Origin: Candidatus Bathyarchaeota archaeon
Lineage (GTDB): Archaea > Thermoproteota > Bathyarchaeia > 40CM-2-53-6 > FEN-987
Length of the DNA stretch: 11,512 nucleotides
Assembly: GCA_022865625.1 (NCBI GenBank)
Contig: JALHTB010000211.1
Span: 1 to 11,512 of the forward strand
Direction: 5' to 3'
This document shows positions 5,641-11,512 of the stretch, piece after piece. Positions within the stretch are counted from its first letter, which is position 1. Each line of letters opens with the position of its first letter. Both the position numbers and the translations under genes were made by a program. The notes beneath the pieces were generated by a model. That model had not been told where the DNA came from. It saw nothing but the letters and a program-made list of their open reading frames with translations, and made no database searches.

Positions 5641-7233
5641 CTAGGCTGCCTTGACAGCTTCGGGTTCTACGGTTCTTCTGTAGAAGTCGTCCCTGAGCTG
5701 GCGGCCGGTTCTTTTCTCCCACTCTAGGATTGGTGTTCCATACTGTTTCTGGATCTTGTCTCTGTACCATTCGGGTATCACGTTGAACGTGCAGAATGGG
5801 ATTATTCGTCCGTCCGGGGTCGCGTAGTGGATTGTGCAGCGTTTGACTCTCTCGATGTCGTAGTTGTAGAGATCTTGGAAGTGCATTAGACCGATGAAGA
5901 GGCTGTTGTGATGAAGCGCGCCGAGTGTTCTGTAGTCGTGTTTGAGGAGCGCATCGAACAGAATCCTTGACAGGTTGAGCCCCTTCGGGGCTTTGCTCTT
6001 GTCGATGAATTTCGAGAAGAGATTGTAGAGTAACCCCATACCGACTAGATACTTGTTGGAGCCACTTCTGAGATCGCCTGCCCTTTCATCCAGGTACTCG
6101 AAGAGGCCATCTACGTCCAGGAAACGAGGCATCGGAATGATCTTGTTGTCATCCAAGAATAGGTACGTTGCCATGCCGCAGGCGAAGTGTGTTGAAAGCT
6201 CATACTCTCGCTCTCTTGTCAAAGCCTCCACGAAGTTGCTGAATGGCATGCACGACGGAATCGGATAGAAGTCATCTCGTGATATCTGTCCCGGAAAGCT
6301 CTCCTCTATCCTGTTTATGACGTCTGGGATTGTGATTCGGAGGCGTTCCCTCTCGCGCTCAGGGACTCTCCCAACAATTGAGATCGGTTGGAAGTTGACG
6401 CCTCTGATGGGATCGAGGTTCCTCAGCGCAAATCGGATGATGTTTCCGACCTCAGAATCATTGACACCCTTGATGACTGTTGGAACCAGAACGACGCCTA
6501 CCTCAGCTCGGCTGCAGTTTGCGAGGGCTCCAGGGATCTCTCTGTGGTTCTTTGGATTCTTCTCGAGTGTGGTGCCGTCGTAGCTCATGTAGATCGTGTT
6601 GACGCCTGCCTTCCTCACCCTCTCTGCGAGGGTAGGATCGGTCGACAGTCTAATGCCGTCTGTGTTGAGTTGAACGTGTTCGATTCCTTCTTCTCTGCAG
6701 ATCCGTATGATGTCCAGAAGATCCTCACGGAGGGCTGGTTCTCCACCTGTGAGTTGGACGGCATTGCAGGGTACTGGTTTCTCATTCCTCAGCGAGCGAG
6801 CCATTGACCGAATCTGATCTAGGGTTGGCTCGTATACGTATCCAGCTTTCTCAGCGAAGAAGAAGCAGTACCAGCAGTTGAGGTCGCACCTATTTGTCAC
6901 GACAATGTTTCCGAGCGCTGTGTGGCTCATGTGCAGATTGCAGAGACCACAGTCGACTGGACATGTGGGCTCCTGCTTGGTCACAAAGGGATTGTCGACT
7001 CCCTTCCCGTCCCGTGCGTATTCTTGCGCTCGCCTGTAGAGATCGCTGGATCCCCAGTAGAGCTCGTTGAATTCTCCGTGATTCTTGCAGGTCTTGCGTA
7101 TGCAGATCTTTCCTCCCTGTTCGTATATCTCTGCATCTAGTATTGCGAGGCATTCGGGGCAAAGACTCTGTGTGCGGCTCAGAGGGGTCACGGGTTGCAC
7201 ATGAAGAGACGGCTCAGTAGCAGCTTTGACCAA
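5641..7233 (-). CDS. tes: Tetraether lipid synthase (radical SAM, Tes/GDGT-MAS family)
   Basis: A 530-aa radical SAM enzyme of the family shown in Methanocaldococcus and Methanosarcina to couple the phytanyl tails of two archaeol-type lipids, making membrane-spanning tetraethers (GDGT). An N-terminal rubredoxin-like metal site has CPEC (Cys25, Cys28) and Cys44/Cys49. CPVDCGLC (Cys91, Cys95, Cys98) with following His residues fits an auxiliary cluster. The SAM-cluster motif is CDLNCWYC (Cys116, Cys120, Cys123), preceded by the family-typical NR. Then come LTGGEPALR (the GGE motif for SAM), LNTDGIRL, a conserved central region with CMPFSNF and HFACGMATY, and a C-terminal CTIHYATPDGRIIPFCTFNVIPEWYRD. 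The length fits full-length members. The start is a TTG at 7233 with GAGAGG 8 nt upstream; no ATG is available near the N-terminus. It is transcribed divergently from the PIN-PilT ATPase. It acts on membrane lipids, probably at the cytosolic face. Confidence 0.88.
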   Translation of the reverse strand: MVKAATEPSLHVQPVTPLSRTQSLCPECLAILDAEIYEQGGKICIRKTCKNHGEFNELYWGSSDLYRRAQEYARDGKGVDNPFVTKQEPTCPVDCGLCNLHMSHTALGNIVVTNRCDLNCWYCFFFAEKAGYVYEPTLDQIRSMARSLRNEKPVPCNAVQLTGGEPALREDLLDIIRICREEGIEHVQLNTDGIRLSTDPTLAERVRKAGVNTIYMSYDGTTLEKNPKNHREIPGALANCSRAEVGVVLVPTVIKGVNDSEVGNIIRFALRNLDPIRGVNFQPISIVGRVPERERERLRITIPDVINRIEESFPGQISRDDFYPIPSCMPFSNFVEALTREREYELSTHFACGMATYLFLDDNKIIPMPRFLDVDGLFEYLDERAGDLRSGSNKYLVGMGLLYNLFSKFIDKSKAPKGLNLSRILFDALLKHDYRTLGALHHNSLFIGLMHFQDLYNYDIERVKRCTIHYATPDGRIIPFCTFNVIPEWYRDKIQKQYGTPILEWEKRTGRQLRDDFYRRTVEPEAVKAA

Positions 7234-7264
7234 GATAGCGGCCTCTCGGCGATGAGGTTGCTTT

Positions 7265-7278
7265 GGTACTATTTACCC
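7265..7278 (-). promoter_or_regulatory. TATA-like box of tes
   Basis: On the minus strand this reads GGGTAAATAGTACC, with the core TAAATAGT about 35 nt before the TTG start, a normal spacing for an archaeal promoter with a short leader. GGTA and TACC flank the core as a small inverted repeat, which could also be an operator. Confidence 0.45.
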
Positions 7279-7314
7279 GTTCTGGATTACACTCAGAGTC
7301 GCCTGCGAGGCACG

Positions 7315-7322
7315 TTTTTATC
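7315..7322 (+). promoter_or_regulatory. TATA-like box of the PIN-PilT ATPase gene
   Basis: TTTTTATC lies about 30 nt before the ATG at 7352. Initiation about 25 nt downstream would give an almost leaderless mRNA, which fits the absence of a clear Shine-Dalgarno before this start. Confidence 0.45.
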
Positions 7323-7351
7323 ACAAGGATACTGCTGCTACCACGATTGAG

Positions 7352-9157
7352 ATGTCATCACCGCAACGCCTAGTCCCCGACACTTCAGCAGTGATTGCTG
7401 GACGGATATCGGAGATTCTGGAGAGAGAACAGATCGCTGAGGTAATTATACCGTATGCCGTGTTGGACGAGCTGCAGGCACAAGCGTCAAAGGGCAGGGA
7501 CATAGGCCACACTGGCCTCGCCGAACTGAAAAAGCTGCGGACTCTATGCGAGAACAAGAACACGAAGCTCACCTACATGGGGTCCAGGCCGGACCTTGAC
7601 CAGATCAAACTGGCAAGGAGCGGCAGACTAGACGCCATAATCACAGATGTTGCCCGAAAAGAGAACGCAACCTTGGTGACTAATGATTACGTCCAGGCTC
7701 TGGTCGCTGAAGTGCAGGGCATCAAGGTACTCTACTCAGCACATCAAGTGAAGACTGAGGGCCTGATCTTTGAGAACCTCTTCACCCCAGAAACAGCGAG
7801 CATCCACGTCAAAGAGGGAACCCTGCCTCTTGCGAAACGAGGGAAACCAGGGAATTTCGAACTCGTCAGGATATCGGATCGACTGACAACGAACGAAGAG
7901 CTTGAGCAGATAATCAAGCAGATCAATGATGCAGCACATGTCAGCGACGAAGGATTTGTTGAGATCAGCCGCGTCGGTGCCTCAGTGATACAGCTTGGAA
8001 GGTACCGGATTGCAATCACTAGGCCGCCGTTCTCAGATGGCCTAGAAGTCACAATTGTGAGACCCGTCGTGTCGCTCCGCCTCGAAGACTACAAACTATC
8101 GGAGCGATTGATGGAGAGGTTGAAGTTGAAAGCCGAGGGAATCTTGATTGCTGGTCCGCCAGGATCAGGCAAGACGACCTTTGCATCGTCACTTGCCGAG
8201 TTCTACCTGAAGCAGAACAAGATCGTGAAGACCCTCGAGTCACCGCGCGACCTCCAAGTAAGCCCTGAAATCACGCAGTACGGCCGGCTTGAAGGGGATT
8301 TTGAGAATACCGCCGAGATCTTGCTGCTGGTAAGGCCAGACTACACGATTTTCGATGAGGTGAGGAAGACCAAGGATTTCCAGGTCTTTGCAGACATGCG
8401 CTTGGCTGGAGTTGGTATGATTGGGGTTGTACACGCGTCCGACGCAATAGATGCCGTGCAGAGATTCATCGGACGCGTCGAGCTCGGCATGATTCCCCAC
8501 ATCATCGACACAATCATCTTCGTCCGTTATGGAGAAGTCGTCAACGTATTCTGTCTCAACCTACTCGTGCGAGTTCCAAGTGGCATGACAGAGGCGGACC
8601 TCGCTCGCCCGATTGTAGAGGTCAAAGACTTCGAGACTGGGAAGCTCGAATATGAGGTGTACACTTTCGGAGAGGAGAATGTCATAGTGCCCGTCACTGA
8701 AGCTGCACCTCAGGTGTCCGGAGCTCGCAAACTTGCTGCGGAAAGGGTTCTACAAGAGATCCGCCGCTTTGATCCAGATGCCGAGGTGACGTTTGTGTCT
8801 GACAACAAGGCCATCCTGAAGGTGGACAGCGAGTCAATACCTCTTTTGATAGGCAGGAAAGGAGCTACGATCTCGAAACTTGAGAAATCCCTAGGCATCC
8901 GCATTGATGTGGAGCCTGCGACACCGACAGGGGGAGATGAAGTCCGGTTCAAGACATTGGAGGTAGGAAACAGAATCGAGCTTGAGTTCGACAAGAGACA
9001 CGTCGGCGAAGTCGCGAACGTCTATGTCGACAACGAATACCTATTCTCAGCTACAATCGGGAAGAAGAGCCAGATCCGTGTCTCAAAGGATTCCGATCTT
9101 GGAAAGGCACTGCTTCGCGCCATGGTTGGCAAGAAAACAGTAAAGATCCTCGTCTAG
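7352..9157 (+). CDS. PIN-domain / PilT-type ATPase with KH domain (PINA-like)
   Basis: A 601-aa three-domain protein widely conserved in archaea (COG1855 type). The N-terminal PIN nuclease-like domain (about 1-135) shows VPDTSAVIAG (Asp10), Glu40, Asp94/Asp99 and TNDY (Asp112), the usual acidic set. The central PilT/VirB11-like ATPase has Walker A GPPGSGKTT (268-276), a Walker B-like stretch YTIFDEVR (Asp335, Glu336) and the VVHASDAIDAVQRF region typical of PilT. A KH domain follows, with GRKG (501-504), and then a short basic, beta-rich tail. A Sulfolobus homologue called PINA is reported to form hexamers that drive Holliday-junction branch migration with Hjc/Hjm; the same role is inferred here. 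It has its own promoter, is divergent from tes and converges on the coiled-coil gene, sharing one CTAG at the stops. An RNA-processing role remains possible from the PIN-KH pairing. Confidence 0.9.
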   Translation: MSSPQRLVPDTSAVIAGRISEILEREQIAEVIIPYAVLDELQAQASKGRDIGHTGLAELKKLRTLCENKNTKLTYMGSRPDLDQIKLARSGRLDAIITDVARKENATLVTNDYVQALVAEVQGIKVLYSAHQVKTEGLIFENLFTPETASIHVKEGTLPLAKRGKPGNFELVRISDRLTTNEELEQIIKQINDAAHVSDEGFVEISRVGASVIQLGRYRIAITRPPFSDGLEVTIVRPVVSLRLEDYKLSERLMERLKLKAEGILIAGPPGSGKTTFASSLAEFYLKQNKIVKTLESPRDLQVSPEITQYGRLEGDFENTAEILLLVRPDYTIFDEVRKTKDFQVFADMRLAGVGMIGVVHASDAIDAVQRFIGRVELGMIPHIIDTIIFVRYGEVVNVFCLNLLVRVPSGMTEADLARPIVEVKDFETGKLEYEVYTFGEENVIVPVTEAAPQVSGARKLAAERVLQEIRRFDPDAEVTFVSDNKAILKVDSESIPLLIGRKGATISKLEKSLGIRIDVEPATPTGGDEVRFKTLEVGNRIELEFDKRHVGEVANVYVDNEYLFSATIGKKSQIRVSKDSDLGKALLRAMVGKKTVKILV

Positions 9158-10425
9158 GCTGGCAGATTGGACATATCCAGTTCGAGCTTCACCGGTCTCT
9201 TTGACAACTTCTCCGCCAGTAGTCCAGTCTCTTTGATAAGCTGGACTAGCGAGTTCCTTAGAGTTTCTGCCTTGTCTGAGAGCAACTTGGCTTGATGTTC
9301 AAGGTCTGTGCGTCTTGACTGAAGGTTCTTGAGATCTTGTTTCTTCTGCTTGTACGCGTGGATCAGTTCAAGGCATGTGGGGTCTTGGAGATACTTTCTT
9401 CGTTCGCCAACGAGCGCTGTGGCTTCGCTGTGTATCCTGTCTAGTACGTTTCTTTCTGCAACGTTGTCTATTCTCTCAAGCACTTTCCTTTCTTCACGCT
9501 GCTTCAGGACAAGCTTCTTTCGTTCGACAGCTTCCTGCATCGTTCTCAAGACGGATTTGAGATACGGGTATCCTTCTCCTTCACGGATGAACGTCGTGAA
9601 AGGTCGCTTCAGGTACTCTGACAGTTTCTCCTTGACTTCAGGGGCAACTGGGTACTCACCCCTGTTGGTCATCGCCTCGAGTTTCCGAAGGGGCCTTCCT
9701 AGCCGCCTGAAGCCCGATGCGAGAAGTTCTGCGCGAAGGCTCTTCAATCTGGCATCGATCTTCTTCAGCTCTGCGACCCTCGGATCAGCCAAAGCAGATT
9801 CGATCATACGTTCTGCTTCTGAGACCAGCGGATCAAGGTTCTTCAGTTCGACTGTCACCTGATCGCGTTCTTCGAGCTGTTTCCGTAGTGACATCTCAAG
9901 TTCTTCGACCTTCTCCACTTTGTTGTGGATTTCTTCGACGCGCTTGAGCAGGCTCCCTTCCTTGCTGAAGATCTCCCATGCTTGGTCTCCGAGCCGGCGA
10001 AGCTTGTCGATTGAGGCGTTCAGACTCATCATATCGAGGATGTAGTAGGGGCGAATATATCCGATCCATCTGTCACGTATTCCCGCAACATCACTTGCGA
10101 GTTTGGCAGTGGCATCGCTGAACCCTCGCAGTCCTTCGTAGCCCTGAGGTTCTCCCAAAACAGGAGCTGATGTGAGATTCTGAAGCTCCACGCACATTCG
10201 GCTTACTGCTCTCGCTGCCCTGTACACGGCTCTGTCGTTTCTCTTCTCAGTAGAGGCCTTCTCAGACTTTTCCAGCAGATCCCCTGTGATTTCATTGAGT
10301 GAGGTCAGCTGAGCCTCAGTGTCGGTCTTGGCTTTCTGAATGGCTTTCTCAACTGTCGTGATTTGGGCCTTCAGAGTTTGCTTAAGCCAAGGCTCTAATG
10401 CCTCTGGCCGCATGACATCTTCCAT
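9154..10425 (-). CDS. Coiled-coil protein of unknown function
   Basis: I do not recognise this 423-aa protein. It is almost entirely helical and charged, with no signal peptide or membrane segment, so it is probably cytosolic. An N-terminal helical region (1-80) is followed by a segment with DRWIGYIRPYYILDMMSLNA (about 118-137). A first coiled-coil stretch runs from about 150 to 235. A basic/aromatic middle, RRLGRPLRKLEAMTNRG and YLKRPFTTFIREGEGYPY (about 240-289), looks like the most conserved-looking part. A second coiled coil (about 290-405) leads to a short hydrophobic tail, ELDMSNLPA. The architecture resembles SMC/SbcC-type coils but lacks Walker A, Walker B and zinc-hook motifs. ATG 10425 is used; ATG 10413 is an alternative. 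It is convergent with the PIN ATPase, and an IS right end lies about 75 nt upstream of its start, so its native promoter may have been displaced. Confidence 0.8.
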   Translation of the reverse strand: MEDVMRPEALEPWLKQTLKAQITTVEKAIQKAKTDTEAQLTSLNEITGDLLEKSEKASTEKRNDRAVYRAARAVSRMCVELQNLTSAPVLGEPQGYEGLRGFSDATAKLASDVAGIRDRWIGYIRPYYILDMMSLNASIDKLRRLGDQAWEIFSKEGSLLKRVEEIHNKVEKVEELEMSLRKQLEERDQVTVELKNLDPLVSEAERMIESALADPRVAELKKIDARLKSLRAELLASGFRRLGRPLRKLEAMTNRGEYPVAPEVKEKLSEYLKRPFTTFIREGEGYPYLKSVLRTMQEAVERKKLVLKQREERKVLERIDNVAERNVLDRIHSEATALVGERRKYLQDPTCLELIHAYKQKKQDLKNLQSRRTDLEHQAKLLSDKAETLRNSLVQLIKETGLLAEKLSKRPVKLELDMSNLPA

Positions 10426-10498
10426 GGCTCACACCATGGCATTCTCTACTAGCAAAACGATTGCGGTGAGTGCATGCTCGGCACGCGTATTCGGTCTT

Positions 10499-10640
10499 TT
10501 GACTCTCTCCTCGACTGAAGTCGGGAGATTCATGCTTCCACTCTGATCCTCTGTTGGGTGGGCATTCCGTTGTTGCGGTTCCACCCGCATCCATCCCATC
10601 GTAGAAGCATAGGCCAAACCATTGGCCTGACAGCATGCTC
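10499..10640 (-). ncRNA. Candidate omega RNA (reRNA) at the right end of the IS element
   Basis: TnpB proteins use an RNA read from the 3' end of their own gene and the element's right end, with the guide copied from flanking DNA. Here the last ~40 codons of tnpB (after the LNMA motif) lose family similarity, as expected if they overlap the RNA scaffold. The terminal hairpin at 10507-10527 follows the stop by 2 nt. The guide would begin at about 10498 and run leftwards (AAGACCGAATACG...). The 5' limit is a guess. Confidence 0.45.
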
Positions 10641-11512
10641 GCCGCAGCGGGCAGCCATATTCAAGACGCCAACCGCGTCCCTATGTGCCTCTAAACCACA
10701 ATCCAGACAGCGGAACCCGCGCAGAACGCGCAGTGAATGTCGTGAATGGCATCGTGGACAGGTCTGACTGGTGTAGGCTTCCGAGACCGTGCGAACTTTG
10801 ATGCCGTACTCTTCCGCTGTCCACTTGAGCCTATCCGCAATATGCTTGTGGCTCCAGTAGTTGTGGACCATCGCGTTTCCCTGCCTACCATGATTGCTGT
10901 TGGTTCTGATGCCTGTGAGTTCACCGATAACGACTGTTGACGTGCCTTGACTGTAGATGTCCTTGATGAATTGTCGAGCAAATGCGGCTACTGCATGTCT
11001 GAAACGCTTCTTCCTTATCCTGTACAGTTTTGAGAGCTGCTTCGACTTCCTGCGTTCGTTCACGGTAGCGAGTCGTTGCTGGTGTTGGGCTATGCGGTTG
11101 GTCCAGTACCACCAATCTGCCAGCAAGCGGCCGGACTGGTATGCGATTGGTTGACGCCATTCTGGGAGCCAGATGGTTGCGAGGTTTCGGACGCCATGTC
11201 GATGTAGCATGTCTTGGACCCCAACGGGGTAATGATCGATTTCACATTCACAGGTTGAAAGACACGCCACTTCTTCGACAAAGTATCCCAGGCAACCTCC
11301 AATCGTCCCTGCCTGCCAATCCACTTCAACTTGCCCCTGAATGCGACAGAGAGATGATGCGGCAAATCCAGATGCCCTTCTCGTATGTGGTAGCTGTCGC
11401 AGCGGAACAGTATCCTGAGCATGTATCGTCCGTCGCGTTTCCAGTAGCCTGGCGGCTTCACTTGCTTGATCGTGGATGGAAGCTTACCATTCTTCTCCAT
11501 GCGCTTCAACGC
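10530..11512 (-). pseudogene. tnpB: RNA-guided nuclease TnpB (IS605 OrfB), frameshifted, N-terminus outside window
   Basis: The IS605 OrfB/TnpB family encodes an RNA-guided DNA nuclease with a RuvC-like site. Two overlapping minus frames carry it. The upstream frame (right edge to about 11195) has the oligonucleotide-binding-like region and ends ...SKTCYIDM with the first catalytic Asp (codon 11200-11198). The downstream frame resumes with GVRNLATIWLPEW (from 11195), then VVIGELTGI (second acidic residue, Glu at 10922-10920). The zinc finger CPRCH...CLDCG follows, and the third acidic residue is in AHRDAVGVLNMA (Asp at 10679-10677). Joining YIDM directly to GVRNLA restores the family motif exactly, so one G is missing in ATGGCGTC at 11194-11195. 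All catalytic residues are otherwise intact, suggesting recent loss or a sequencing error. The first residues of the protein are beyond the window. Confidence 0.85.

Larger units (their letters stand above)
10499..11512 (-). mobile_element. IS200/IS605-superfamily element, right part (tnpB type)
   Basis: The minus strand carries a TnpB-type gene followed by the right-end hairpin typical of these single-stranded-DNA transposons: the stem CTCCCGAC/GTCGAGGAG with loop TTCA and one bulged A (10507-10527), then GAGAGTCAA. The TCAA at 10502-10499 is proposed as the element's right boundary. The left end, and any tnpA, lie outside the window. No second hairpin end is visible here, so the size of the element is unknown. 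Confidence 0.75.

Noticed and set aside
9154..10425. SMC/Rad50-type ATPase
   Set aside because: Only the coiled-coil character matches. There is no Walker A, Walker B, signature motif or zinc hook.
10530..11512. Programmed frameshift in tnpB
   Set aside because: There is no slippery heptamer or stimulatory structure at 11195, and known TnpB genes are read in one frame. A simple one-base loss explains it.
10530..11512. Nuclease-dead TnpB-derived regulator
   Set aside because: All three RuvC acidic residues and the zinc-finger cysteines are present across the two frames, so the protein was a nuclease before the frameshift.
1..11512. CRISPR array or tandem repeat block
   Set aside because: No regularly spaced direct repeats were seen on reading through the window.

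Overview
The window (about half G+C) reads as a chromosomal segment of an archaeon. The evidence is a tetraether lipid synthase (Tes), an archaeal-type PIN-PilT-KH ATPase, an archaeal-type Trm112 with a TTG start, a DUF354 glycosyltransferase-like protein, AT-rich TATA-like boxes about 30-55 nt before starts, and a zinc ribbon on the tail of a membrane protease. The lineage cannot be fixed from the sequence alone. An uncultured TACK, Asgard or Thermoplasmatota genome would all fit.

Layout. 1-708 (minus, cut by the left edge) is a DUF354 protein. It is divergent from a nucleotide-sugar dehydrogenase (839-2212, plus), and together they look like part of a surface-glycan or nucleotide-sugar locus. 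A small Trm112 gene (2279-2548) follows. The 2549-2864 gap holds a TATA-like box and a nested set of inverted repeats that could be an undescribed structured RNA. Next comes a PrsW-like membrane protease with a C-terminal zinc ribbon (2865-3641, minus). A plus-strand trio follows: dodecin (3894-4094), a threonine ammonia-lyase-like PLP enzyme (4111-5100) and a hot-dog thioesterase (5178-5588). The thioesterase ribosome-binding site lies inside an inverted repeat.

Tes (5641-7233, minus) is divergent from the PIN-PilT-KH ATPase (7352-9157, plus), and they share a 118-nt promoter region. The ATPase converges on a long coiled-coil protein of unknown function (9154-10425, minus), and the two stop codons share one CTAG. 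The right end (10499-11512, minus) is an IS200/IS605-type element with a tnpB broken by a one-base frameshift. Its right-end hairpin lies just upstream of the coiled-coil gene.

Biologically, the window mixes membrane and envelope functions (Tes, PrsW, sugar dehydrogenase, DUF354), translation support (Trm112), small-molecule metabolism (dodecin, PLP lyase, thioesterase) and probable DNA-recombination machinery (the PIN ATPase). The most interesting unexplained signals are the structured region at 2598-2780, the coiled-coil protein paired with the ATPase, the altered active-site motifs of the sugar dehydrogenase, and the hairpin over the thioesterase ribosome-binding site.
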